NCBI GenBank assembly: GCA_020627705.1
Contig: JAHDGJ010000003.1
Coordinates: 1-64,000 of the forward strand
Direction: 5' to 3'
Origin: Saprospiraceae bacterium
GTDB taxonomy: Bacteria > Bacteroidota > Bacteroidia > Chitinophagales > Saprospiraceae
DNA length: 64,000 nucleotides
The translations under genes and the position numbers were made by a program. Shown here one piece after another: positions 47,531-56,139 of the stretch; the stretch's first letter is position 1; every line of letters begins with the position of its first letter. The notes below the pieces were generated by a model. It saw only the letters and a program-made list of their open reading frames with translations. It was not told where the DNA came from and ran no database searches.

Positions 47531-48088
47531 TTAAAAGATATTTGGCATTATTAAATAGGTCATCAATAATCCTCCAATAAAAAATCCCATCACTGCAACC
47601 AAAGAAGGCAATTGCAAATTGGATAATCCCGAAATTGCATGGCCACTAGTACACCCTCCAGCATACCTCGTTCCGAATCCAATAAGTACCCCACCAATGA
47701 TCATAAGAATCATCGAATGCCCAGAAAGACTATCCAAAGAAAAAATCGAAGTTGGCGCAAGCTCATTGATCCCAGGAGAGGCGATCCCCAAATCGGCAAG
47801 ATGCGAAATTGTGCCTTCCGTAATTTGTACAGCCTCAGTATTTGCCATGAAGCTTGAAGCAAGAAATCCTCCAAATATAGATCCAATAACGAAAAGCAAC
47901 AGCCAGTCATGGCTTTTCCAATTATAGTTAAAATAAGGAATATACTTTCCAAGTCCTGAAGCGCTACAAACTGCTTTGAAAGAAGAAGATACACCAAAAC
48001 GCTTTCCTGCAAAAATGAGCGAAAGCATAACCAAAGCAATCATTGCCCCTGAAAAAGACCAATGCCAAGGAGAATGAATAAGATCCAT
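47531..48088 (-). CDS. YeeE/YedE-family sulfur transport protein
   Basis: A 185-residue membrane protein with five helices. The conserved motif GFGTRYAGGCTSGHAISGLSNLQL carries the functional cysteine, as in the TsuA/YeeE thiosulfate carrier. It pairs with the 47116-47529 product and lies nine bases after the MBL-rhodanese gene, which points to sulfane-sulfur import or export. Confidence 0.87.
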   Translation of the reverse strand: MDLIHSPWHWSFSGAMIALVMLSLIFAGKRFGVSSSFKAVCSASGLGKYIPYFNYNWKSHDWLLLFVIGSIFGGFLASSFMANTEAVQITEGTISHLADLGIASPGINELAPTSIFSLDSLSGHSMILMIIGGVLIGFGTRYAGGCTSGHAISGLSNLQLPSLVAVMGFFIGGLLMTYLIMPNIF

Positions 48089-48097
48089 ACGTAAGTC

Positions 48098-49504
48098 TTA
48101 ATTAGCCGTACAGGCTGTTTCTAAAATTTTAAAACCATCAGTTTGGGCAATGGCATTAAAACCACCTATGATATCCACAGGAGCCTTGTATCCCATTTTT
48201 TTCATCATGGATGCATAAACCATTGATCTATACCCGCTTCTGCAAAAGACAAAGTATTCTTTCGATTTATCCAAACTAGAAATATTTTGATCAATATAGT
48301 CTAAAGGAAAATTTTCAGCGGATTCGACAGTAGAACGCCCAAATTCTGAGGGCTTTCTTACATCAATAACGCTGAGCTGAGACATTTCCATTTTTTGTTG
48401 CAATTCCTCTGTTGGAATAGAAAGTATTTGATCAATAGGTTTTCCTGCACTAATCCAAGTGTCCATTCCTCCTTTCAAGAATCCAAGTACCTGATCAAAC
48501 CCCACTCTAGCCAACCTTACTACCACCTCTTTTTCTTTTCCTTCTTCGCAAACAAACACAATCTTCTGATCAACATTTTTAAGCACACTAGCTACCCATG
48601 GAGCAAAACTTCCTTTAAGCCCAAAAAACAAGGCCCCTGGAATAAATGCTTTATTAAATATTTGCTGATGTCTTGTATCGATGATCAAAACATCTTCTTC
48701 TGAGGATAAGGATTTGAAATCTTGCAGACTCAGAGCTCGAGTACCTCTAGCAACAACTTCTTCAATGGAGGAATATCCTTGCTTATTTAGAAGCGCATTT
48801 AAAGCAAAATATTCTGGTGGAGGGGCGATGCCATCAAGGACTTCAGCGACAAAATCATCTTCAGTCATATCTGCCCGCAAAGCGTAATTTTTTTCTTTCT
48901 GATTTCCTAACGTATCAAAAGTTTCATCACTCATGTTTTTGCCACATGCCGAGCCCGCGCCGTGCGCAGGATAGATGGTAATGTGGTCAGGCAATACCAT
49001 AATTTTTTCTCTTAAACTATGGTACATCATTTTAGCTAAATCTTTTTTGGATAAGCCATTATCGATAGCCAAGTCTGGCCTTCCAACATCTCCAATAAAC
49101 AACGTATCTCCAGTAAAAATGGCCGTTTCCCTCTCTTCTTCATCAAACAATAGATAACAACTGCTTTCCAAAGTATGTCCCGGTGTATGGAGCAGTTTGA
49201 ATCTTAGTTTACCAACTTTTAATTCATCACCATCGGCCAGCTGAATAACATCAAAATCGGGATTTGCGTTTGGCCCATAAACAATGGGAGCGTTAGCTTC
49301 TTTTGAAAGATCTAAGTGACCAGAGACAAAATCTGCATGAAAATGTGTTTCAAATATATATTTCAATTTGGCTCCATTCTTCTTCAATTTTGCCAAATAA
49401 GGTTCTGCTTCTCTTAAAGGATCAATAATTACCGCCTCGCCATCGCTTTCGATATAATAACTCGCCTCTGCTAAGCAACCTGTATATATTTGTTCTACAA
49501 TCAT
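48098..49504 (-). CDS. MBL-fold persulfide dioxygenase/rhodanese fusion (CstB-like)
   Basis: A 468-residue protein with an N-terminal metallo-beta-lactamase domain of the ETHE1/persulfide dioxygenase type (ETHFHADFVSGH, LLHTPGHTLESSCY, FTGDTLFIGDVGRPDL, YPAHGAGSACGK). Two rhodanese domains follow. The first has CEEGKE in its active loop; the second has the canonical CRSGYRS. This order matches CstB-type enzymes that oxidise persulfides and process thiosulfate. Together with two YeeE genes it forms a sulfide-detoxification operon. Confidence 0.88.
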   Translation of the reverse strand: MIVEQIYTGCLAEASYYIESDGEAVIIDPLREAEPYLAKLKKNGAKLKYIFETHFHADFVSGHLDLSKEANAPIVYGPNANPDFDVIQLADGDELKVGKLRFKLLHTPGHTLESSCYLLFDEEERETAIFTGDTLFIGDVGRPDLAIDNGLSKKDLAKMMYHSLREKIMVLPDHITIYPAHGAGSACGKNMSDETFDTLGNQKEKNYALRADMTEDDFVAEVLDGIAPPPEYFALNALLNKQGYSSIEEVVARGTRALSLQDFKSLSSEEDVLIIDTRHQQIFNKAFIPGALFFGLKGSFAPWVASVLKNVDQKIVFVCEEGKEKEVVVRLARVGFDQVLGFLKGGMDTWISAGKPIDQILSIPTEELQQKMEMSQLSVIDVRKPSEFGRSTVESAENFPLDYIDQNISSLDKSKEYFVFCRSGYRSMVYASMMKKMGYKAPVDIIGGFNAIAQTDGFKILETACTAN

Positions 49505-49541
49505 AACTTTAAATCAGTGTGCAAAATTAGCTGAAAATCAC

Positions 49542-51179
49542 TTACGACAAGTATTTTCCAACAATTGGCATTCTTCTACCCATTCCAAAAGCTTTGGGCG
49601 AAACCCTTAAAACGGGAGCAGTTTGATATCGCTTAAATTCGTTTCTGTTTACCAATCTCAAAATGCGCTTTACCAATCGCTCTTCATATCCCTGGGCGAT
49701 GATCTCTGCTGGGCCCTTTCGTTCTTCAATATATAAAAATAAAATCTGGTCTAAAATCTCGTAATCAGGCAAACTGTCCGAATCTTTCTGATTAGGACGC
49801 AATTCTGCTGAAGGCGGCTTTTCGATGGTATTTGTCGGAATAACCTCTCCGTCTTTATTCATATACTTAGCCAAGGCATAAACCTCCATTTTGTACACAT
49901 CTCCGATCACTGATAACCCTCCGCATAAATCACCGTAGAGCGTACCGTACCCCACAGCCATTTCACTTTTATTTGAGGTATTTAATACGATGTGCCCAAA
50001 TTTATTTGACAGAGCCATATTTAACATGCCTCTAATTCTGGCTTGTATATTTTCTTCGGTAACATTAAAAGGCTTTTCTCCGAAAATTGGATCCAGTTTA
50101 TTCATATATACATCGAAGATTTCCTTAATCGAGATAATATCGTATCGTATGCCCAAATTTTCTGCTAAAGCCATGGCGTCCGCCAAAGAATGATCAGAAG
50201 AAAATTGTGAGGGCATTAATAAGACTCGAACGTTCTCAGGACCCAATGCTCTTTGAGCGAGGACAGCTGTAACTGCTGAATCAATTCCACCAGATAATCC
50301 AAGAATGGCTTTTTTAAAGCCGAGCTTACCAAAATAATCCTTAAGTCCTAAAACGATAGCGTGGTGTATTTTTTCAATTTTATCCATGGACTGCACTTTG
50401 GATTCTCCTGGGACCAGCACCTTATCCAAATCAAAGGATTGTATTTCTTCTCGGAAATAACTCATTTCTTCATACAAGGTGCCGTCACCCCGCATTACTA
50501 CGGAGCCTCCATCAAAAATCACTTCGGTCTGTGCCCCTACATGATTGACATAGAAAATAGGAATTTGGTATTTTTTAGAATTCTCTGTTAGTATATGATG
50601 CCTCTCTTTGGCTTGATTATAATTAAAAGGCGAGGCAGAAAGATTAATCACAAAGTCCGGATGGTAAGGCATCATTTCATCCAAGGGACAAATGGTATAC
50701 AAAGGGTTTTCATTCCCTATATTCCATATGTCTTCACAAACAGTCAGTGCAATTTTTTTACCCTTAAACTGAACCACACCAAAGGTGGAGGCAGGTTCAA
50801 AATAACGGTATTCATCAAAAATGTCGTACGTAGGCAGCAAACATTTATGTTGCACATATTTAATTACCCCTTCAGATAAAAAATAAGCTGAGTTATACAA
50901 ATCCTTGCCTTCAATAACAGGGTTTTTGGTTGGCGAACCCACTACAATAGCAATATCATGCGAATGCTTGACCAATTCTTGAATTGTTTCATTTGCAAGC
51001 CTGATAAAATCATCGAATTCTAAAAAATCACGCGGGGGATATCCACAAGTTGCCAACTCCCCAAAACATATAATATCAGATCCCTCTTTTTTGGCTTTAT
51101 CAATGGCGTTTATCATTTTTTCGAGGTTTCCCTCAAAATTGCCAATGATATAGTTCAACTGCGCAATGGTTATTTTCAT
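49542..51179 (-). CDS. nadE: Glutamine-dependent NAD+ synthase
   Basis: Last step of NAD synthesis, amidating nicotinate adenine dinucleotide with ammonia released from glutamine. The 545-residue protein has an N-terminal nitrilase domain with the Glu41-Lys112-Cys148 triad (FGELATCGYPPRD, HKCLLPTYD, TVCEDIWN). The C-terminal synthetase has the PP-loop SGGIDS (296-301) and GTLYGDLCGGLSVIGD. The ATG lies four bases after a TAAGTTTG box, suggesting a leaderless transcript. It is divergent from dnaX. Confidence 0.95.
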   Translation of the reverse strand: MKITIAQLNYIIGNFEGNLEKMINAIDKAKKEGSDIICFGELATCGYPPRDFLEFDDFIRLANETIQELVKHSHDIAIVVGSPTKNPVIEGKDLYNSAYFLSEGVIKYVQHKCLLPTYDIFDEYRYFEPASTFGVVQFKGKKIALTVCEDIWNIGNENPLYTICPLDEMMPYHPDFVINLSASPFNYNQAKERHHILTENSKKYQIPIFYVNHVGAQTEVIFDGGSVVMRGDGTLYEEMSYFREEIQSFDLDKVLVPGESKVQSMDKIEKIHHAIVLGLKDYFGKLGFKKAILGLSGGIDSAVTAVLAQRALGPENVRVLLMPSQFSSDHSLADAMALAENLGIRYDIISIKEIFDVYMNKLDPIFGEKPFNVTEENIQARIRGMLNMALSNKFGHIVLNTSNKSEMAVGYGTLYGDLCGGLSVIGDVYKMEVYALAKYMNKDGEVIPTNTIEKPPSAELRPNQKDSDSLPDYEILDQILFLYIEERKGPAEIIAQGYEERLVKRILRLVNRNEFKRYQTAPVLRVSPKAFGMGRRMPIVGKYLS

Positions 51180-51183
51180 ACAA

Positions 51184-51191
51184 CAAACTTA
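51184..51191 (-). promoter_or_regulatory. Putative nadE promoter -7 box, leaderless start
   Basis: TAAGTTTG on the minus strand, four bases (TTGT), then the nadE ATG. It is a perfect TAnnTTTG match; no -33 box was recognised. Confidence 0.5.
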
Positions 51192-51264
51192 GTAAGTGCT
51201 ACTTAATTAGACATAGAAATGAATCTTATGTCTCGACAATTCACAACAAAAATGCTTAAAAAGG

Positions 51265-51272
51265 TATTTTTG
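51265..51272 (+). promoter_or_regulatory. Putative dnaX promoter -7 box
   Basis: TATTTTTG matches TAnnTTTG and lies 17 bases before the dnaX ATG. Confidence 0.5.
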
Positions 51273-51275
51273 TTT

Positions 51276-51283
51276 AGGAGGAG
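51276..51283 (+). promoter_or_regulatory. Strong Shine-Dalgarno sequence of dnaX
   Basis: AGGAGGAG, six bases before the ATG. Other genes of this window lack such a site, as is usual in Bacteroidota, so this stands out. Confidence 0.7.
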
Positions 51284-51289
51284 TATAAA

Positions 51290-52987
51290 ATGAGCCAATA
51301 TTTAGTTTCAGCAAGAAAATATAGACCTACTCGTTTCGACGAATTAGTAGGTCAATCGCATGTAGCAAATACATTGAAAAATGCCATTTTGAATGATCAA
51401 TTGGCTCATGCTTTTTTGTTTTGCGGTCCAAGAGGCGTTGGGAAAACGAGCTGTGCAAGAATATTGGCTAAAGTGCTAAACTGTCAAAATCTTCAAAATC
51501 AGTTTGATCCTTGTGGAGAATGCAGTTCTTGCGTTTCATTTAATGATAATGCAAGCTTCAATATTATAGAATTAGATGCGGCTTCAAACAATTCTGTAGA
51601 ACATATCCGAAACCTAACAGAACAAGTAAGGTTTCAACCGCAACATGGGACACACAAAGTGTTTATCATTGATGAGGTTCATATGTTGAGTAGTCAAGCA
51701 TTTAATGCTTTTCTAAAAACACTCGAAGAACCACCACCTTATGCGGTATTTATCTTGGCTACAACTGAAAAACACAAGATTTTACCCACTATTCTATCGA
51801 GATGCCAAATATTTGATTTTAAACGAATTCAAGTAAATCAAATCGTAGAGCAGCTAAAATCTATTTCGACGAAAGAAAACATTACTTACGATGAACGTGC
51901 ACTGAGTATTATTGGTCAAAAAGCAGATGGAGCAATGCGTGATGCCTTGTCCATTTTTGATAAAGTCGTAAGTTCTACAGATCGGCAAATAAGTTATGAG
52001 GAGCTCATAGAACATCTCAACATTTTAGACTATGATTACTACTTTAAACTAACAGAATACTTTTTAAGCGAGGACATTTCCAATGTCATGCTCTTGTTTG
52101 ATGAAATTCTTTCCAAAGGTTTTGATCCCGAACTTTGCTTATTGGGACTTGCGGAGCATTTTAGAGAACTATTACTTGGTAAAAACCCTGCAACTCAAAA
52201 ACTCCTCATTGGAAACCCAGAACTAATCACCCGATATAGCAATCAAAGCAAGTTATGTTCTCAATCCATGATTTTAAGTGCTCTAAGTATTTTAAATGCA
52301 GCGGATATCAATTTTCAAAAAGCTAAGAACAAAAGACTTCATGCCGAAATAAGTCTGTCGAAACTTACTTTTCTTAATAGAAGACTAGATTCTACATCTG
52401 CTCAAACTACTACCGCTACTAAACCTGCCGCTGTTGAATCAGCAAAAAACGTGGAAACTAATACCACAGCACCGCCAAAACCTAAGGTTATGGTGAAATC
52501 TAGCAGCCCAAGTAAGACTATACATCGTACAATAAAAAAAATTGGGTTTAGTACAGAAGAAGAAATATTAGAGCAAATAGAAATAGAAGAAGAGAAACAA
52601 AAAGTCAAGCCGAAAAAATTGGACTTAGAGTTGATCAAAGCCATTTGGGATACCTATTTAGAAAATATTAATTCGCCAACAATAGGGACCTCCCTCAGGC
52701 TTAAAAGCATCGAACTCCAAAGTAATAAAATACTTGTACATCTTCCTTCACCAAGTGCGTTGAACACCTTTGTGGCCGAAACCAAATTGGTAAATCAAAT
52801 AAGGAATGCTTTTGACATCGACATGTTGAAAATCGAACCAATGGTTAACACGGTAATGTTTCCGGATTACGAAAAATTTACACCTAAAAAACGATTAAAC
52901 CCTAGAGAGAAATACGAAAAATTAGTAGAGGCAAATCCTGATTTAATATTATTGAAACGAGCGTTTGACCTCAAAGTAGATTCCTAA
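51290..52987 (+). CDS. dnaX: DNA polymerase III subunit gamma/tau
   Basis: Clamp-loader ATPase. The 565-residue protein has Walker A GPRGVGKT (46-53), a four-cysteine zinc module (LNCQNL...CGECSSC, about 62-78), Walker B and DExx (FIIDEVHML) and the sensor motif ATTEKHKILPTILSRCQ. A low-complexity Thr/Ala/Pro/Lys linker (about 365-420) leads to a short tau-like C-terminus. I see no obvious slippery A-run hairpin for a gamma form. The Crp/Fnr gene follows by 18 bases. Confidence 0.95.
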   Translation: MSQYLVSARKYRPTRFDELVGQSHVANTLKNAILNDQLAHAFLFCGPRGVGKTSCARILAKVLNCQNLQNQFDPCGECSSCVSFNDNASFNIIELDAASNNSVEHIRNLTEQVRFQPQHGTHKVFIIDEVHMLSSQAFNAFLKTLEEPPPYAVFILATTEKHKILPTILSRCQIFDFKRIQVNQIVEQLKSISTKENITYDERALSIIGQKADGAMRDALSIFDKVVSSTDRQISYEELIEHLNILDYDYYFKLTEYFLSEDISNVMLLFDEILSKGFDPELCLLGLAEHFRELLLGKNPATQKLLIGNPELITRYSNQSKLCSQSMILSALSILNAADINFQKAKNKRLHAEISLSKLTFLNRRLDSTSAQTTTATKPAAVESAKNVETNTTAPPKPKVMVKSSSPSKTIHRTIKKIGFSTEEEILEQIEIEEEKQKVKPKKLDLELIKAIWDTYLENINSPTIGTSLRLKSIELQSNKILVHLPSPSALNTFVAETKLVNQIRNAFDIDMLKIEPMVNTVMFPDYEKFTPKKRLNPREKYEKLVEANPDLILLKRAFDLKVDS

Positions 52988-53005
52988 TTTCATAAACAGC
53001 CAACA

Positions 53006-53698
53006 ATGAAAGATCAGTCTATTTGGTATTTAGAAAACATTAATGTCAATGACATCTTGTGTCCTAATAAATTGGGCCAAACGATGAATGACAACCATTT
53101 AAAAACATTTAAAAAGGGAGAGTATATCTATTTGCCTGATCAAGCTGCAGATAAAATCTTCTTTATTAATGAAGGAAGGGTCAAAATAGGAACGATTAAC
53201 GAAAATGGCAAAGAAATTACCAAAGCCATCCTAAATAGTGGTGAAGTTTTCGGAGAGCTCTCATTTATTGGAGAGAATAAAAGAAGAGATTTCGCCTATG
53301 CTATGGAGTCAAGCAAAATTTGTGCAATTACGACGAGCGAAATGAAAGGACTTGTCAAAGACCATAGTACGCTTAATCTTTTTTTAATGCGCGCCATGGG
53401 TTCCAGAGTATTAGAAATGGAACAGCGCTTAGAATCGCTTGTGTTTAAAGACAGCCGTACGCGTATTATTCAATACTTATTGGACTTGGTCAACAAAAGT
53501 GGGCAACGTGTGGGCTATGAATGGGTGGTTCGTAAATTTATTACCCATCAAGAAATCGCCAACCTAACAGCCACCTCCAGACAAACTGTAACGACCATTC
53601 TCAATGAGTTAAGAAATGATGAGATTTTAACTTTTGATCGTAAAAGACTTTTGGTTAGAGATTTGGATAAATTGAAGAGCGAATTACAGCCAAATTAA
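53006..53698 (+). CDS. Crp/Fnr family transcriptional regulator
   Basis: A 230-residue regulator with an N-terminal cyclic-nucleotide-binding-like beta-roll (KGEYIYLPDQAADKIFFINEGRVKIG, GEVFGELSFIG) and a C-terminal winged helix with recognition helix TATSRQTVTTILNELRNDEIL. The roll lacks an FNR-type N-terminal cysteine cluster, so a small-molecule effector is more likely than Fe-S sensing. It is downstream of dnaX and upstream of the OmpA gene, which has its own promoter. Confidence 0.88.
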   Translation: MKDQSIWYLENINVNDILCPNKLGQTMNDNHLKTFKKGEYIYLPDQAADKIFFINEGRVKIGTINENGKEITKAILNSGEVFGELSFIGENKRRDFAYAMESSKICAITTSEMKGLVKDHSTLNLFLMRAMGSRVLEMEQRLESLVFKDSRTRIIQYLLDLVNKSGQRVGYEWVVRKFITHQEIANLTATSRQTVTTILNELRNDEILTFDRKRLLVRDLDKLKSELQPN

Positions 53699-53761
53699 AA
53701 TTGTATCCAAACCTTGTTTTAAGGTCTAATTGTTAAGATTAAAAATAAGTGTTTACCCTAC

Positions 53762-53792
53762 TTTCATATTACCTGCCTTTGTAATACTTTCG
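53762..53792 (+). promoter_or_regulatory. Putative promoter of the OmpA-family gene
   Basis: TTTC (53762-53765), 19 bases, TACTTTCG (53785-53792): a promoter match with one deviation in each box, 37 bases before the ATG. Confidence 0.45.
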
Positions 53793-53829
53793 CGACTTAT
53801 TTTAAATAAGTAATCTTAAAAAACCAACA

Positions 53830-55611
53830 ATGAGACGATGTTTTTCAACAGTTGTGTTAGCTGTTTTTGTAAGTACTTTCCTATTGGGGCAAGAAATTGA
53901 ATCAGTCGAATGGAAAGACAATAGTAAATTTTCAATTGGCTTGAATGTAGGCCTTTCTAATGCTGATACTGATACGCATAGTATTTTTAGAGATGGAGGA
54001 ATGACCTTTGCGCATGCACATTTGATGTATGGACTAAACGCACAGTATAATATTTCTGATAATCTTGGGATTAGAGCAAATTGGTTTGAAACCAACATCT
54101 CTGGGGACGACAATGATTTTGACGGTCCTTGTAACGATGGAGATCCTGACACCCCAGATCCTTGTGAGCACAATGCCCGCGGATGGAGTTTTGAATCTCC
54201 TTTAAGAGAATTTAGTTTAGATTTAGCCTGGGAGCCATGGGGCCATAAGAGATATCAAACTCCTGCTTTTTTTGATGCCAACGGAAATAAAATCAGCAAC
54301 TCCAGAATCAGCGTAAGTGATGCCACATACTACGACAAAGATGGAAATGAGTTAAACATAGCCTCTTTTGGCAAATTCAAGAAAATGATTTCTCCTTACC
54401 TTCTGTTTGGCGTAAGTGTGGCCCAGACTGACCCAGAGCTTAACTTTACAGAAACTCCAGGCTTTGCAACAGCTGCGAGACAAGAAGCAGATTTAGCACA
54501 AAGGCAAGACTTTTATGGTCATATGCAATGGGGCGTTGGTCTAAGATTTGATTTGAGTGAAAAGTTATTTTTAGATCTAGAAGCTAGAGGTGTAGTACCA
54601 ACCACAGATATGATTGACGGAATGCGTGAGGTTGCGCATTCTTTTGATGGTGAAAATTTAGATAACAATGACGACTCATATCAGTTTGCTTTTGCAAGAC
54701 TAGGCATGAGATTAGGCGGTGTAGGTGATTGTGATAGTGATGGTCTTAATGACAATTTCGACAGATGTAAATGCGAGCCAGGTGAAGTAAAAAATTGGGG
54801 ATGTCCAGATACAGATGGAGATGGTATCATTGACAAAAATGATGAATGCCCAGGTGTACCGGGTCGTAAGATCCACAACGGGTGTCCTGATACAGATGGC
54901 GATGGTGTTCCAGATAAAAATGACACATGTCCAGAAGTCGCGGGCATGAAAAAATTCAATGGTTGTGCAGATACCGATGGTGACAATATTCCAGATAATA
55001 TGGATGATTGCCCAACTGTGGCTGGAGAAAAAGAATTTAATGGTTGCTTGCCACCTGATACGGATGGCGACGGTGTATATGATAGAGACGACGAGTGTCC
55101 AAAAACCCCAGGAGACATCAACGGTTGTCCTGATACAGATGGTGATGGTATCGTAGACAAAAATGACAAATGTCCTGACACCCCAGGTATTGCTTCAGAA
55201 ATGGGTTGCCCTAAGAAAGTAGTGGTAAACACGAATCCAGTTCTGTTGACTTGTGAAACTATTTATTTCAATACCAATCAGTCTTCCATTGATAACAAAA
55301 CAAGAGATAGATATTTAGACGCCAAAGAAAATGTTGCGATCATGGAAAGAGCATTGGCTAAACTAAATGAAAATCCTTCGTATAGAGCAGTTGTTCAAGG
55401 ACACACAGACAGTAGAAATACAGATGAGTACAATCAAAAACTTTCTGAACGAAGAGCCAATCAAGTTTTAGACGAAATGCTCAAAAGAGGATTTCCTGCT
55501 GCCAGAACTTCGTCTATTGGCTTTGGTGAAACAAACCCAGTAAGTACAAACGATACCAAAGAAGGAAGAGCGCAGAACCGAAGAGTTGAGATTTGTATTT
55601 ACGATAAGTAA
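53830..55611 (+). CDS. OmpA-family outer membrane protein with thrombospondin type 3 repeats
   Basis: A 593-residue outer-membrane protein. After a signal peptide (LLGQ, about residue 21) comes a beta-barrel of roughly 270 residues. Six calcium-binding TSP3 repeats follow (pattern DTDGDGIxDKNDxCP; about residues 300-460). The C-terminal OmpA peptidoglycan-binding domain has IYFNTNQSSID, VVQGHTDSRNTDEYNQKLSERRAN and the final NRRVEICIY. It anchors the outer membrane to the cell wall. Ends at a clear terminator. Confidence 0.93.
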   Translation: MRRCFSTVVLAVFVSTFLLGQEIESVEWKDNSKFSIGLNVGLSNADTDTHSIFRDGGMTFAHAHLMYGLNAQYNISDNLGIRANWFETNISGDDNDFDGPCNDGDPDTPDPCEHNARGWSFESPLREFSLDLAWEPWGHKRYQTPAFFDANGNKISNSRISVSDATYYDKDGNELNIASFGKFKKMISPYLLFGVSVAQTDPELNFTETPGFATAARQEADLAQRQDFYGHMQWGVGLRFDLSEKLFLDLEARGVVPTTDMIDGMREVAHSFDGENLDNNDDSYQFAFARLGMRLGGVGDCDSDGLNDNFDRCKCEPGEVKNWGCPDTDGDGIIDKNDECPGVPGRKIHNGCPDTDGDGVPDKNDTCPEVAGMKKFNGCADTDGDNIPDNMDDCPTVAGEKEFNGCLPPDTDGDGVYDRDDECPKTPGDINGCPDTDGDGIVDKNDKCPDTPGIASEMGCPKKVVVNTNPVLLTCETIYFNTNQSSIDNKTRDRYLDAKENVAIMERALAKLNENPSYRAVVQGHTDSRNTDEYNQKLSERRANQVLDEMLKRGFPAARTSSIGFGETNPVSTNDTKEGRAQNRRVEICIYDK

Positions 55612-55649
55612 TCAAACATATATAGGGTAAGATTAAATTCTTACAACAG

Positions 55650-55682
55650 AGGCTATGTCTTTCTTTAGACATAGCCTTTTTT
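55650..55682 (+). terminator. Terminator of the OmpA-family gene
   Basis: An 11-bp perfect stem (AGGCTATGTCT with AGACATAGCCT), six-base loop and T-run, 38 bases after the stop codon. Confidence 0.92.
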
Positions 55683-56026
55683 ATTTCCAACAGATTCAAT
55701 ATTGTATTTCAAATATTATATGGTGTTTTTAATTAATGTCAATTTTAAATGCTTCAATATTGATATCTTTAATAATTATTTATTAATTTTCCATTAACCC
55801 CAAGCAAGACCAATTGCTAACACCTTAAATAATACTTGTAAGATCTAGTCAATTTTCAAGTTTCAAAATGTAGTTGAATCAATTAATGATTCTTGACCAA
55901 TTGAGTATTGTCTTTGGATATTACCGAATTGGACAAGGAATTAACTTTAAAACTCTTTCTTCTGGTACGCACTCGTCATACAGCAGAATTATCAAGAACT
56001 AAATAAATTATTATACTAGTTTTTTG
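55683..56026 (+). other. Long AT-rich intergenic region upstream of the peptide transporter
   Basis: About 340 bases with no supported gene. A 38-codon reading frame (55886-56002) is open but has no family resemblance. A TAACTTTA box at 55942-55949 could start a short transcript of about 110 bases that ends at the hairpin at 56027-56060. It is either a small RNA or the 5' leader of the transporter gene. Confidence 0.4.
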
Positions 56027-56060
56027 GCCCTACTTTGAGTTGTCAAAGTGGGGCTTTTTT
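56027..56060 (+). terminator. Terminator or attenuator upstream of the POT gene
   Basis: An 11-bp stem (GCCCTACTTTG with CAAAGTGGGGC, one G-U pair) and six-base loop with six T residues. It lies 80 bases before the transporter ATG, and the preceding gene already has its own terminator. Confidence 0.8.
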
Positions 56061-56139
56061 GTTTTTATTAACGTAACGAGATTGCCCACAACTGCACGAA
56101 ATATTCTATTTTAAAGGCAATTAAAATACTACTACTACA

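Noticed and set aside
54681-55232. A 183-codon open frame on the minus strand within the OmpA/TSP3 gene
   Set aside because: It is the antisense of the Asp/Gly-rich TSP3 repeats, which leave that frame open by composition. Its Ser/Pro repeats mirror the repeats in the real gene.
55886-56002. A 38-codon open frame upstream of the POT gene
   Set aside because: No family match, no clear promoter at its start and mixed composition; it could be chance in AT-rich DNA.
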